From the NCBI RefSeq assembly GCF_012910885.1, contig NZ_WTVM01000028.1, forward strand, positions 1 through 35,607: a DNA stretch of 35,607 bases, read 5' to 3'. Below, piece by piece: positions 1-8,664 of the stretch (position 1 is the stretch's first letter; each line of letters opens with the position of its first letter). Made by a program: the position numbers and the translations under genes. Below the pieces are notes generated by a model that saw only the letters and a list, made by a program, of their open reading frames with translations, was not told the DNA's origin and ran no database searches. Source of the stretch: Azoarcus taiwanensis (lineage in GTDB: Bacteria; Pseudomonadota; Gammaproteobacteria; Burkholderiales; Rhodocyclaceae).

Positions 1-372
1 ACCACGGTCAGCCTCTCACGCCTCCTCCTCGAGCGTCACGGCGGCGAAGTCCCGCATGACCGTGCTGCGCTCGAAGCGCTGCCCGGTGTCGGACGCAAGA
101 CCGCGAACGTCGTCCTCAACACTGTCTTCGGCGATCCGGTAATGGCCGTCGACACCCACATATTTCGCCTATCGAACCGAACCGGCCTCGCCCCCGGCAA
201 AGACGTGCTCGCCGTCGAAAAGGCACTCATGCGGCGCATTCCCCAGGAGTTTCTCAAGGACGCCCACCACTGGCTCATCCTCCACGGACGTTATGTATGC
301 ACTGCGCGCAAGCCGGCATGCGGTGACTGCATCGTGCGCGACCTTTGCGACTATCGCGACAAGACGGTGTGA
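1..372 (+). CDS. nth: Endonuclease III, C-terminal part (cut by window start)
   Basis: DNA glycosylase/AP lyase that removes oxidised pyrimidines in base excision repair. The reading frame is open from base 1, so the N-terminal part lies outside the window. Visible are the helix-hairpin-helix LPGVGRKTANVVLN, whose Lys is the expected Schiff-base nucleophile, then VDTHIFRL with the conserved catalytic Asp. The [4Fe-4S] signature C-x6-C-x2-C-x5-C lies at the C-terminus (codons at about 298-348). All hallmark residues present in this part are intact. The stop codon is three bases before the next gene, so the two are probably co-transcribed. Confidence 0.96.
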   Translation, partial: TTVSLSRLLLERHGGEVPHDRAALEALPGVGRKTANVVLNTVFGDPVMAVDTHIFRLSNRTGLAPGKDVLAVEKALMRRIPQEFLKDAHHWLILHGRYVCTARKPACGDCIVRDLCDYRDKTV

Positions 373-375
373 CAC

Positions 376-807
376 ATGTTCGACCCCTCCCGAGATCAGG
401 TTCGCAACTTCTTCATCCAGACCTGGCGAAAACGCGCCGACGGTCTGCCGTTAACCCCGCTCGAGACCATGGCTGCCGACATCATCGGGCTGCACCCCGA
501 GTATCACGCCCTGCTCTCCGACCTTGATTCCATCGGACGCGAGTTCTCGCCGGAGGACGGTGCGGTCAACCCCTTTCTCCATCTTTCGCTCCACCTCGCA
601 ATCGAGGAGCAACTGTCCATCGACCAGCCTCCCGGACTCAGGACCGCTTTTGCCCGCTGCCAGTTGCGAGCCGGCGACCGTCACGAGGCATTGCATATGG
701 TGCTCGACTGTCTCGGCGAAACCGTCTTCAACGCCCAGCGCAATCAGCGCCCGCCCGATGGCGCGGCCTACGTAGAGTGCGTGCTGCGCAAGGCCGGCAG
801 GCTCTGA
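376..807 (+). CDS. DUF1841 family protein
   Basis: A 143-residue soluble protein with no signal peptide or membrane segment. It carries the segment NPFLHLSLHLAIEEQLSIDQ that I associate with the DUF1841 family of proteobacteria, and its length is typical for that family. The function is unknown. It starts three bases after nth, and I recall the two genes being neighbours in other betaproteobacteria. A GTG/ATG-initiated lemA follows after about 90 bases, with a weak 6-bp hairpin (803-808/815-820) at the end of this gene. Confidence 0.85.
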   Translation: MFDPSRDQVRNFFIQTWRKRADGLPLTPLETMAADIIGLHPEYHALLSDLDSIGREFSPEDGAVNPFLHLSLHLAIEEQLSIDQPPGLRTAFARCQLRAGDRHEALHMVLDCLGETVFNAQRNQRPPDGAAYVECVLRKAGRL

Positions 808-895
808 TCAAGTCATCAGACCGGACTGGGCCGCACGCATCGGACACCGGATCGGTTAGCATACGCTTCTGACATCAATCTTCCTGGAGACCTCT

Positions 896-1489
896 GTGAT
901 GACTACCTGGATCGTCCTCGGTGTGCTCGCCGCCATCATCCTCTACGTGATCGTCATCTACAACGGTCTGGTCGCCCTGCGAAACAGGGTCAAGAACGCG
1001 TTTTCACAGATCGACGTGCAGCTGCAACGCCGATACGACCTGATCCCCAACCTCGTCGAGACGGCAAAGGGCTACATGGCACACGAGCGCGAAACCCTCG
1101 AAGCTGTGGTCCAGGCGCGCAACGCAGCCCAATCCGCGGCCCGAAAGGTCGAGGGCGACCCTTCCGACGGTGCAGCGCTGAAGCAATTGATGGGTGCGGA
1201 GGCAGCCCTCGGTGGCATGTTGACCCGATTCTTCGCGCTCGCCGAAGCCTATCCTGACCTCAAGGCCAACCAGAACATGGCCCTGCTGCAGGAAGAGCTC
1301 GCAAGCACCGAGAACCGCATCGCTTTCTCGCGTCAGGCATTCAACGACGCAGTCACCGGCTATAACATCAAGCGTGAGTCCTTCCCCGACGCGATCGTCG
1401 CCAACAATTTCGGTTTCAAGCACGCCGAACAATGGCAAATGGACGACACCAGCGCCCGCGCGCCGGTCAAGGTGAGCTTCGGCAGCTGA
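896..1489 (+). CDS. lemA: LemA family membrane protein
   Basis: A 196-197 residue protein with one N-terminal membrane helix (about residues 4-24, rich in I/V/L/A) and a helical body. The body contains the LemA hallmarks [38 protein letters not shown] and the closing [12 protein letters not shown]. LemA proteins are anchored by the N-terminus with an alpha-helical bundle outside, and their biochemical role is unsettled. Adjacent GTG (896) and ATG (899) codons are both possible starts; GGAG at 886-889 fits either. A gene for an M48 peptidase follows 13 bases after the stop, a common pairing that suggests joint action in envelope quality control. Confidence 0.92.
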   Translation: MMTTWIVLGVLAAIILYVIVIYNGLVALRNRVKNAFSQIDVQLQRRYDLIPNLVETAKGYMAHERETLEAVVQARNAAQSAARKVEGDPSDGAALKQLMGAEAALGGMLTRFFALAEAYPDLKANQNMALLQEELASTENRIAFSRQAFNDAVTGYNIKRESFPDAIVANNFGFKHAEQWQMDDTSARAPVKVSFGS

Positions 1490-1502
1490 GCGCGGCTCAC
1501 CC

Positions 1503-3353
1503 ATGGACTTCTTTCAGGCTCAGGACAACGCGCGACGTAGCAGCCGACTGCTGGTCTTCTGGTTTCTCGTCGCGGTCGTCGGAATCATCGCTGCGGTCTA
1601 TCTCGCGCTCGCGCTTGGCAGCCGCCTCACGTTCTCCGATTATGCCCTCGCACCGCGTCCGCTGTGGCAACCCGAGTTGTTCGTTGCCTGCGTGCTCGGT
1701 GTGGGAGGCCTGATTCTGTTCGGATCGCTTTTCAAGATCTGGGCTTTGTCGCGCAACGGTGGCGTCAAGATCGCGGAGGAACTCGGCGGCCGGCTGGTAT
1801 CCCGTTCGACCTCGGACCGGCTCGAACGCCGTCTGATCAACGTCGTCGACGAGATGGCGATCGCCTCGGGGATCGCCGCCCCGCCGGTCTACATTCTGGA
1901 TGCCGAGCAAGGCATCAACGCTTTCGCCGCCGGTGCCAGAATCTCCGAAGGTGTTGTGGCAGTGACTCGTGGCGCCCTCGAGAAACTCAGCCGTGACGAA
2001 CTGCAGGGCGTGGTGGCACACGAGTTCAGCCACATCCTGAATGGCGACATGCGGCTCAACCTGCGTTTGCTGGGTTTGCTGAACGGCATCCTGTTGCTGA
2101 CCCTGGCCGGACGCGTGATGATGCGCAGCGCCCGCGGCTCCGACCGATCCGCCGGGCCGATCATCATTGCCGGAATCGCGATGGTATTGGTCGGCTATAT
2201 CGGCGTGTTGTGCGGCAAGATCATCAAGGCCGGTGTGTCGCGCCAGCGCGAGTATCTGGCGGACGCGGCAGCGGTCCAGTTCACCCGCAACCCCAGCGGC
2301 ATCGCGGGGGCGCTCAAGAAGATCGGAGGTATCGGCTCAACCATCGAGCACCCGAAAGCGGAAGAAGCCAGCCACATGTTCTTCGGCAGCAGCGCAAGCT
2401 TCTCCAGGCTGCTCGCGACACACCCACCCCTCGGGCAACGCATCAAGCGCATCGATCCTTCATTCGACGAGCAGACAGCCGTCGCGCAAGCCGTAGCGAC
2501 AGAGTCGTTCAGCGCCCCTGAAAGCAACGAGGGCCTTGTGAGAGGTTTCTCGCCACACCATTTCGTCGAGGCGGTGGGCGATCCGCAACCGACACATGTC
2601 GCTATCGGGCATGACCTGCTTGCAAGTCTGCCGCAGCACATACTCGCGGCTGCACACCAGACCGGCGGCGCGCGTGCGCTCGTTTTCGCGCTGCTGCTTT
2701 CCCCGGACACAAAGTTCAGGCCGGAGCAGATGGACGAAGTCGGCAAGCAGTTCGGCATGCCGGTGCGCGAGCAGACAGAGGCATTTGCACAGTGGCTCAG
2801 CGATGCCGACCCACTGGTGCGTCTGCCCTTGTTCGACCTTGCGCTGCCCACACTGGTCGAGCTGTCGCCCGAGGCTCGCGCGCAAGTCGTCGAAACCGCC
2901 GAGCGCCTCATCAAGGCCGACGGACGAACATCACTGTTCGAATACGTCATGCGCAGACTATTGAGCGACGTCCTCGAGCCGCATCGCAAACGTACTGCAC
3001 GCGTTTCTCTGCGCACGCTGCAGTCCGACACAAATGCCCTGCTATCCCTGCTGGCACACGCCGGACAAGAAGACGGCGACCATGCCGCGGCTGCATTCGA
3101 CGCCGCGGTAGTCGTCGCGCCCATGGACGGTCCCTGGGAGTTCGACCGCAAGCGCCGATTCTCCGCTCGCGAACTCGATCGTATCCTCGACCACCTTGCC
3201 GCCACCGGCACGCCGTTCCGCCGCAAGCTCGTGGAGGCCGCGGCAACCGCAGTCATGCATGACGGCAATGTCACTGCCAGCGAGGCCGAATTGTTGCGGG
3301 CGGTTTGTCAGGCGCTGGACTGCCCGGCACCACCGCTGCTGCAGCCGCGCTAA
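1503..3353 (+). CDS. M48 family (HtpX-like) membrane zinc metalloprotease
   Basis: A 616-residue integral membrane peptidase. Two N-terminal hydrophobic helices (about 17-38 and 58-80) precede the catalytic domain. HEFSH at residues 173-177 is the HExxH zinc motif, and E250 in the QREYLAD segment is the likely third ligand. Two more hydrophobic segments (about 186-203 and 218-240) lie between them, as in HtpX. The C-terminal ~290 residues form a long soluble extension, so the protein is about twice the length of HtpX. By family knowledge it degrades misfolded membrane proteins; pairing with lemA supports an envelope-stress role. ATG at 1503 follows the lemA stop closely. Confidence 0.92.
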   Translation: MDFFQAQDNARRSSRLLVFWFLVAVVGIIAAVYLALALGSRLTFSDYALAPRPLWQPELFVACVLGVGGLILFGSLFKIWALSRNGGVKIAEELGGRLVSRSTSDRLERRLINVVDEMAIASGIAAPPVYILDAEQGINAFAAGARISEGVVAVTRGALEKLSRDELQGVVAHEFSHILNGDMRLNLRLLGLLNGILLLTLAGRVMMRSARGSDRSAGPIIIAGIAMVLVGYIGVLCGKIIKAGVSRQREYLADAAAVQFTRNPSGIAGALKKIGGIGSTIEHPKAEEASHMFFGSSASFSRLLATHPPLGQRIKRIDPSFDEQTAVAQAVATESFSAPESNEGLVRGFSPHHFVEAVGDPQPTHVAIGHDLLASLPQHILAAAHQTGGARALVFALLLSPDTKFRPEQMDEVGKQFGMPVREQTEAFAQWLSDADPLVRLPLFDLALPTLVELSPEARAQVVETAERLIKADGRTSLFEYVMRRLLSDVLEPHRKRTARVSLRTLQSDTNALLSLLAHAGQEDGDHAAAAFDAAVVVAPMDGPWEFDRKRRFSARELDRILDHLAATGTPFRRKLVEAAATAVMHDGNVTASEAELLRAVCQALDCPAPPLLQPR

Positions 3354-3382
3354 GGACGCATAACGTCGGGGCGAACGAAAGC

Positions 3383-3416
3383 GCGGGTTTGCACACCCTC
3401 AGGCGTACAAACCCGC
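3383..3416. terminator. Hairpin between convergent genes
   Basis: GCGGGTTTG (3383-3391) pairs perfectly with CAAACCCGC (3408-3416) across a 16-base loop. It lies between the stop of the M48 gene (+) and the stop of the cytochrome gene (-), where a bidirectional terminator is expected. No long T-run follows on either strand, so it may not be a classical intrinsic terminator. Confidence 0.5.
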
Positions 3417-3433
3417 TGTTCTGCCATTCGCGT

Positions 3434-3763
3434 TCAACGCTTCAGGTAGAGCCCCTCCTGAGCGGCATAGAACGCTGCGAGGTCTCGCATGTCCTGACGA
3501 CTCAGTTCGGCGACCTGACCCGCCATGATCGGATCCTGTCGGTTACCCAGCTTGTAGTCGAGCAATGCACGGTACAGATAATCCCGGTGCTGACCGCCGA
3601 TATTGGGGAAGTCCGGCGCGATACTGGTCCCCGTCGGTCCGTGACATGCTGCGCAGACCTGCGAGATCGACTGTCCACGTTCGGCGTTCCAGGCCAGGGC
3701 GGCAGACGAAAAAACAAGGCTGACGGCACTAAGGCCCAGAACTATCAAGTGACGCTTATGCAT
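3434..3763 (-). CDS. Small periplasmic c-type cytochrome (class I, c4/c553-like)
   Basis: A 109-residue protein with a clear signal peptide ending around SSAALA, followed by one haem-binding motif CAACH at residues 37-41. The segment PNIGGQHRDYLYRALLDY and a Met in DPIMAGQVAELS (probable second axial haem ligand) match single-domain relatives of cytochrome c4/c553. It should carry electrons in the periplasm. It starts two bases after the stop of the second cytochrome gene, which precedes it in the operon. The two align over most of their length with the haem motif at the same residue numbers, so they look like a tandem duplication. Confidence 0.9.
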   Translation of the reverse strand: MHKRHLIVLGLSAVSLVFSSAALAWNAERGQSISQVCAACHGPTGTSIAPDFPNIGGQHRDYLYRALLDYKLGNRQDPIMAGQVAELSRQDMRDLAAFYAAQEGLYLKR

Positions 3764-3765
3764 GT

Positions 3766-4098
3766 TCAGCGCCCTCCTTCCGATCTGGCATAGTAGGCCG
3801 CAAGATCCGCCATGTCCTGGTCGCTCAGACTTGCTGCGATCGCCTGCATGCTCGGGTGGCTTCGTGTGCCGTCTCGGTACGCTTGCAGCGCCTTGACCAG
3901 GTAAGCCTCGTGCTGCCCGCCAAGTTTTGGCACCGAATACACAGACGGGAACGCGGTGCGATAACCCGGTATGCCGTGACAGCCTATACAGGCCGATAGA
4001 TGCTGCTCAGCGCGCTCGGGATCGCCCTCAAGCGCCCAAGCTCCTCCGCTTGCCAGGGCAAGAATGCCCGCGGCAAACAGGATACGTCGTCCCTCCAT
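3766..4098 (-). CDS. Small periplasmic c-type cytochrome, paralogue of its neighbour
   Basis: A 110-residue protein with a signal peptide (cleavage near GGAWALEG) and a single haem motif CIGCH at residues 37-41. Later segments KLGGQHEAYLVKALQAYRDG and HPSMQAIAASLSDQDMADL mirror the neighbouring cytochrome, including the probable axial Met. It is the first gene of a two-gene operon. The start ATG at 4098 has GGAGACGAC just upstream on its strand. Together the pair may stand in for a two-domain cytochrome c4. Its redox partner cannot be told from the sequence. Confidence 0.9.
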   Translation of the reverse strand: MEGRRILFAAGILALASGGAWALEGDPERAEQHLSACIGCHGIPGYRTAFPSVYSVPKLGGQHEAYLVKALQAYRDGTRSHPSMQAIAASLSDQDMADLAAYYARSEGGR

Positions 4099-4216
4099 GT
4101 CGTCTCCTCTGTTGGAATTATGTTCGGGGGGTTGATACGACGAGAAAAATTCTACGTTGCTTGTGCAGGCTAATGCAAACTGTTCTTCTTCATGCAGTAC
4201 AACCTGCGCAGGCGCA

Positions 4217-4222
4217 TATAAT
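4217..4222 (+). promoter_or_regulatory. Perfect -10 box upstream of the MoxR gene
   Basis: TATAAT sits 30 bases before the ATG at 4253. A good -35 is not visible at 16-18 bases upstream. Transcription from here would give a leader of about 25 bases, containing AGGA (about 4240-4243) as ribosome binding site. Confidence 0.45.
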
Positions 4223-4252
4223 CGACCGGGTTACCCAACAGGATCAGTTTCC

Positions 4253-5095
4253 ATGCGCTTCGAAGGTTCGGAGAACTATGTCGCCACCGCCGATCTCACG
4301 CTTGCGGTCAACGCTGCCATCAGTCTTCAGCGACCACTGCTGATCAAGGGCGAGCCGGGCACCGGCAAGACCCTGCTCGCCGAAGAGGTCGCCTCCGCGC
4401 TTGGCCTCGATCTGCTCCAATGGCACATCAAATCCACCACCAAGGCACAACAAGGACTCTACGAATACGACGCGGTCTCACGCCTGCGTGATTCACAGCT
4501 GGGCGACAACCGTGTGCGCGACATCTCGAACTACATCGTCAAGGGGGTACTCTGGCAGGCCTTCGAATCGCCCCGCCCAACCGTGGTGTTGATAGACGAG
4601 ATCGACAAGGCCGACATCGAGTTTCCAAACGACTTGCTGCGCGAGCTCGACCGCATGGAGTTTCATGTCTACGAAACCCGGCAAACCGTGCGCGCGACGC
4701 ATCGCCCGATCGTATTCATCACGTCGAACAACGAGAAAGAACTGCCAGATGCCTTTCTCAGACGGTGTTTCTTTCACTACATCCGCTTTCCCGACCGTGA
4801 CACGATGAAGCAGATCGTCGACGTGCATTTCCCGGGCATACGGGAGGCATTGTTGAGTGAGGCGCTTGAGGTGTTCTTCGGTCTCAGGGACATCCCGGGA
4901 CTGAAGAAAAAGCCTTCTACCTCGGAGCTGATCGACTGGCTCCGGTTGATCCTCGCCGAGGATATTCCACCCGAGGCGCTTCGGGCTGCCGACGGTGCCG
5001 AGGTCATGCCGCCTCTGGCCGGTGCGCTTCTGAAGAACGAGCAGGACATGCATCTGTACGAGCGGCTTGTCGCGATGGCGCGCAAACACCGTTGA
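4253..5095 (+). CDS. MoxR-type AAA+ ATPase
   Basis: A 280-residue ATPase. Walker A is GEPGTGKT (residues 33-40) and Walker B is VVLIDEIDKAD, with an arginine-rich sensor region FLRRCFFHY later on. MoxR ATPases act as chaperones that mature or activate metal-cofactor enzymes, usually with a von Willebrand factor A partner encoded next door, as here. The frame is open upstream to 4157, but I chose ATG 4253 because family members begin near MRFEGSENYV, AGGA precedes it at the right distance, and a perfect -10 box lies in the upstream extension. Confidence 0.93.
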   Translation: MRFEGSENYVATADLTLAVNAAISLQRPLLIKGEPGTGKTLLAEEVASALGLDLLQWHIKSTTKAQQGLYEYDAVSRLRDSQLGDNRVRDISNYIVKGVLWQAFESPRPTVVLIDEIDKADIEFPNDLLRELDRMEFHVYETRQTVRATHRPIVFITSNNEKELPDAFLRRCFFHYIRFPDRDTMKQIVDVHFPGIREALLSEALEVFFGLRDIPGLKKKPSTSELIDWLRLILAEDIPPEALRAADGAEVMPPLAGALLKNEQDMHLYERLVAMARKHR

Positions 5096-5133
5096 GGCTG
5101 CGTCGCCATGCTCGCAAGTACCATTAGACAGAG

Positions 5134-6312
5134 ATGTTGATCGATTTCTTTCTCCATCTGAAAGACTCGGGCTTGCCGGTTTCCACCCGCGAGTTCCTCA
5201 CGCTTTTGCAGGGTCTGCGAGAGCGGGTTTGCGGCCCATCGATCGACGATTTCTATCATTTTGCGCGGCTGTGCCTGGTCAAGGACGAGACCTATTACGA
5301 CCGTTTCGACAAGGCCTTCGCTGCGTATTTCGGCGGCGTCAGCGAGACACCAGGCCTCGAAACCGAGTTGCCAGAAGAATGGCTGCGGGCGATGGCCAGG
5401 CGCCATCTCGATCCGGAAGCACGGGCCAGGCTCGAAAAGCTGGGATGGGACAAGCTCATGGAGACGTTGCGCGAGCGGCTCGCCGAGCAGAAGGGTCGCC
5501 ACCAGGGCGGGTCGAAATGGATTGGCACTGGAGGCAGTTCGCCGTTCGGCAACGCCGGCTACCACCCGGAGGGCGTCCGTATCGGTGGGGAGTCCGCGGG
5601 CAATCGCACGGCGGTCAAGGTGTGGGAGAAACGCGAGTACCGGAATCTCGACGACTCGGTCGAACTGGGTACCCGCAACATCAAGGTCGCACTGCGTCGG
5701 CTGAGACGATTCGCCCGTGAGGGTGCGGCTGAAGAGCTCGACCTCGACGGCACCATCGCCGCGACCGCACGCAATGCCGGCTGGCTCGACCTGATGATGA
5801 GGCCCGAGCGACACAACGCGGTGAAGGTACTGCTATTCCTCGACGTCGGCGGATCGATGGACGACCATGTCAAGGTTTGCGAAGAGCTCTTCTCCGCCTG
5901 TCGAAGCGAATTCAAGCACCTCGAGTACTTCTATTTTCACAACTGCGTCTACGAATCAGTCTGGCGCGACAGTTACCGACGCCACAGCGAGCGACTGCAG
6001 CTTACCGACTTGATGCACAAGTACGGACCCGACTACAAGCTCATCTTCGTCGGCGACGCCACGATGAGTCCCTACGAAATTCTTCACCAGCATGGCTCCA
6101 TCGAGCACATGAACACCGAACCCGGAGCCACCTGGTTGCGGCGAATGCTCGACACCTGGCCTGCCGCTGCATGGCTCAACCCGGAACCGGAGCGCCTGTG
6201 GCCCTATCGCAAGTCCATCGAAATCATCCGCAACATCACCGGCGATCGAATGTTCCCGATGACACTGGCTGGCCTTGAGCGCGCAATGCGCCACCTCTCC
6301 AAGCGCAATTGA
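5134..6312 (+). CDS. CoxE-like von Willebrand factor A domain protein
   Basis: A 392-residue soluble protein. The N-terminal half opens with the MLIDFFLHLKDSGLPVSTRE segment typical of this family. The C-terminal half is a VWA domain beginning near KVLLFLDVGGSMDDH (Asp at about residue 237), the MIDAS metal site. The motif reads DxGGSM rather than the usual DxSxS, which I recall as normal for this CoxE-like family. It presumably partners with the MoxR ATPase encoded 38 bases upstream to activate a target enzyme. The target is not obvious in the window; the hydrogenase and the cytochromes are possibilities but nothing links them directly. Confidence 0.9.
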   Translation: MLIDFFLHLKDSGLPVSTREFLTLLQGLRERVCGPSIDDFYHFARLCLVKDETYYDRFDKAFAAYFGGVSETPGLETELPEEWLRAMARRHLDPEARARLEKLGWDKLMETLRERLAEQKGRHQGGSKWIGTGGSSPFGNAGYHPEGVRIGGESAGNRTAVKVWEKREYRNLDDSVELGTRNIKVALRRLRRFAREGAAEELDLDGTIAATARNAGWLDLMMRPERHNAVKVLLFLDVGGSMDDHVKVCEELFSACRSEFKHLEYFYFHNCVYESVWRDSYRRHSERLQLTDLMHKYGPDYKLIFVGDATMSPYEILHQHGSIEHMNTEPGATWLRRMLDTWPAAAWLNPEPERLWPYRKSIEIIRNITGDRMFPMTLAGLERAMRHLSKRN

Positions 6313-6361
6313 GCCCGCGGCCTACCCGACGTCAGATCCCGGTGGCTGAAACTCGATCGAC

Positions 6362-6877
6362 CTATTCGGTGAAAGGCAGCGGCTGCATGCCAAAGCCTTC
6401 GTCGAGGTAGCGAATCTGTGCCAACACGGTATCCAGGGAGCCCTGCAGACGCGCCAGCTCCTCCTCGGGCAGCATGCGTAGTGCCTCGGGCAACACGCCC
6501 CTGGCAGGAGACGGGGCGCTCTCGAGCAATGATCCTCCAGCTTGAGTGAGGTACAAACAAACCACTCGCTGATCCGCCGAGGTTCGCTCCTTGCGGACCA
6601 GCCCTGCCGATTCAAGCTTGTCGATCATATTGGAGGCGGTCGACTGATGCAGGGCCATCCGTTTGGCCAACTCACCGACACGAAGACCCGGTTTCTCGGC
6701 AAGCTCGCACATTGCCCAGAGCTGGGCACCAGTCACCCCACTCTGCCGCTCGACCCACTGCGAATGACGCTGCGCAGTGCGGATCAGGACACGAAACCGC
6801 TGCAAGACCGACAGGGGTGACACTTTCTCGGAGCTCAAGGGCTGAGCATCGGACTTGACAGCAGGCTTGCGAGGCAT
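6362..6877 (-). CDS. MarR family transcriptional regulator
   Basis: A 171-residue winged helix-turn-helix repressor. The order fits MarR proteins: an N-terminal dimerisation helix, then VTGAQLWAMCELAEKPGLRV, a recognition helix in MALHQSTASNMIDKLESAGL, and a wing RKERTSADQRVVCLYLTQAG. I placed the start at the ATG at 6877 (MPRKPAVK) rather than at 6919 because CTGGAG lies at proper spacing just before 6877 on this strand. It is divergent from the ClC gene, so it may regulate that gene, itself, or a distant target. The ligand is unknown. Confidence 0.9.
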   Translation of the reverse strand: MPRKPAVKSDAQPLSSEKVSPLSVLQRFRVLIRTAQRHSQWVERQSGVTGAQLWAMCELAEKPGLRVGELAKRMALHQSTASNMIDKLESAGLVRKERTSADQRVVCLYLTQAGGSLLESAPSPARGVLPEALRMLPEEELARLQGSLDTVLAQIRYLDEGFGMQPLPFTE

Positions 6878-7068
6878 GACGAAAGACTCCAGAAAATGAT
6901 GAAAACGGGCAAAACGCATTAACAGCGGGACTCGTGTCGCGTATCGTAACGAAATATCTCAACCACGCGTAGTGTCGCCGGGCTGGAACGCACCACCGCA
7001 TCAAGAACCACCCCGGTGAGTTCAGGCATCGACATCCGGACGGACCCTCATTCCAGCCTGGCAGCGGC
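6878..7068. other. Divergent intergenic region marR / ClC
   Basis: About 190 bases with no gene. The only symmetric element I noticed is the imperfect palindrome TATCGTAACGAAATA at 6942-6956, which could be a MarR-type operator. It is weak, and no convincing -35/-10 pair was seen on either strand. Confidence 0.3.
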
Positions 7069-8625
7069 ATGGACAAAGACAGTATCAAAGCAAGCAAGAC
7101 CTTTCGTCGTTTTCGCCGTGGCAGTCGTCGCTACGCGTTACCCTGGCTGTCGCTTCGACGCTGGCGCAAACGTGGCTTACTCGTCGGAGCCGCGTTGCTC
7201 GCAGGCCTCATCGCCATTTTGTTCGCAATTAGTGCAGAACTGGCGATCTCTGCGCATGCATCGATGATGTCGGCCAACCCCTGGCTGACCCTGTTCGTTG
7301 CTCCTCTCGGCTTCGCGTTGATCGCCTGGATTGCGCGTCGCTTTATCCCGGGAACGCAGGGGAGCGGCGTTCCACAGGCCATTGCAGCGTCACTGAGCGA
7401 CGACGGTCGCGTCCGCCGAAAGCTGCTGTCATTCAAGATCGCCATCGCCAAGGTCTTCCTCACTCTGGGCGGTCTACTCTCAGGCGGATCGATCGGACGT
7501 GAGGGGCCGTCCGTGCAAGTCGGCGCATCGATCATGCACATGCTCGCCAGTCGGCGTAAGAACCGTATCGCCTCACCACGCGACCTCATCGTCGCCGGCA
7601 GCGGCGCCGGGATCGCGGCAGCCTTCAATACGCCCCTGGGCGGCATCATGTTCGCCATTGAGGAAATGTGCCGCTACCGGGCCTTCCAGGCCAACAGCAC
7701 GACGCTGACCTCGGTCATCTTCGCAGGTCTCATGTCGCTGGGCGTGCTTGGCACCTACACTTACTTCGGTCGCAGTCCGGCGTCACTCGACTGGCCCGGA
7801 GGGATCTGGCCGGTACTCGCCTGCGGCATCGCCGGCGGTCTGTTCGGCGGTCTGTTCGCGCGCGGCCTGATCGCCTCGTCGCGCGGCCTGCCTGGCAAGC
7901 TCGGCGCCCTGTCGATGAACCGACCGATACTGTTCGCAGCCGGCTGCGGTCTCGGCACCGCGATCGTGGGCCTCGCGACCGGCGGTCTCACTTACGGCAC
8001 CGGATACGATGAAACCAAGGCGGCACTGGAGGGCAGCACGCAACTGCCGTTTTACTTCGTGCTCGCCAAAATGCTGGTGATCTGGTTCGCTTTCCTGAGC
8101 CGCATTCCCGGCGGCATCTTCGCGCCTTCACTGGCGGTCGGCGCCGGCCTGGGCGCAAACATCGCGCTCGTCCTGCCACCTGAGCAAAGCGCCGCAATCC
8201 TCACGCTCGGTATGGTGGCGTTTCTCGCGGCGATGACCCAGACGCCAATCACCTCCTTCGTCATCGTCATGGAGATGACTGCCAACCATCAGATGCTTCT
8301 CCCTCTGATGGCGACTGCCGTCATCGCGCACGGCATATCCCGTTCGGTGTCTCCGGTGCCTTTGTACCAGGCGCTTGCCTATCCCACACTCCGGCGCGCA
8401 GAAGAGGATGTGCAGCGCGAACGGGCTGCGCGACAAAGCAAATCGCGTCGCGAAGGCGAACTCCAGACGGTCATGCCCTTTCCGGACGCGAAGGCAGTGA
8501 CGACAGCAACAGAGACCAACACTCAGGCGCCAACGGTGCCACTTGAAAACAGCGCAGAAAGGAGCGTCTCCCCCGGCAGCGGGTCTGAGCCATCGACAAG
8601 CGGGAAGCCTTCCCAGGGCTCGTGA
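7069..8625 (+). CDS. ClC-family chloride/proton antiporter
   Basis: A 518-residue polytopic membrane protein. The three chloride-filter signatures of ClC proteins are present in order: GSGVPQ (residues 98-103), GREGP (143-147) and GIFAPSLAVGAG. The gating glutamate is E145. The intracellular proton glutamate is retained in MFAIEEM, and the central Tyr is likely in SPVPLYQAL. Retaining both glutamates points to an H+/Cl- exchanger rather than a channel. There is no CBS domain; the C-terminal ~70 residues are hydrophilic, low-complexity and probably disordered. The stop codon lies inside the 14-bp hairpin that separates it from htpG. Confidence 0.94.
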   Translation: MDKDSIKASKTFRRFRRGSRRYALPWLSLRRWRKRGLLVGAALLAGLIAILFAISAELAISAHASMMSANPWLTLFVAPLGFALIAWIARRFIPGTQGSGVPQAIAASLSDDGRVRRKLLSFKIAIAKVFLTLGGLLSGGSIGREGPSVQVGASIMHMLASRRKNRIASPRDLIVAGSGAGIAAAFNTPLGGIMFAIEEMCRYRAFQANSTTLTSVIFAGLMSLGVLGTYTYFGRSPASLDWPGGIWPVLACGIAGGLFGGLFARGLIASSRGLPGKLGALSMNRPILFAAGCGLGTAIVGLATGGLTYGTGYDETKAALEGSTQLPFYFVLAKMLVIWFAFLSRIPGGIFAPSLAVGAGLGANIALVLPPEQSAAILTLGMVAFLAAMTQTPITSFVIVMEMTANHQMLLPLMATAVIAHGISRSVSPVPLYQALAYPTLRRAEEDVQRERAARQSKSRREGELQTVMPFPDAKAVTTATETNTQAPTVPLENSAERSVSPGSGSEPSTSGKPSQGS

Positions 8626-8651
8626 CCGCGACGAGTATCGTCGCGGTCACG
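8621..8651. terminator. 14-bp perfect hairpin between convergent ClC and htpG genes
   Basis: CGTGACCGCGACGA (8621-8634) and TCGTCGCGGTCACG (8638-8651) form a perfect stem with a three-base loop. The ClC stop codon (8623-8625) is inside the left arm, and the htpG stop is 14 bases beyond the right arm. It should fold equally well on transcripts from both sides, as expected for a shared terminator, although neither side has a T-run. Confidence 0.65.
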
Positions 8652-8664
8652 TTCGTGGGCTCGC

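Noticed and set aside
803-820. 6-bp hairpin TCTGAT/ATCAGA at the end of the DUF1841 gene as a terminator
   Set aside because: Too short, AT-containing and without a T-run; kept only as a remark.
5842-5859. Loss of the MIDAS serine in the CoxE-like VWA protein (DVGGSM)
   Set aside because: I recall this as the normal form in this VWA subfamily, so it is not treated as a defect.
6942-6956. Imperfect palindrome as a MarR operator
   Set aside because: Arms are unequal (TATCGT versus ACGAAATA) and short. It is not better than chance in a 190-base region, so it is not listed as a site of its own.
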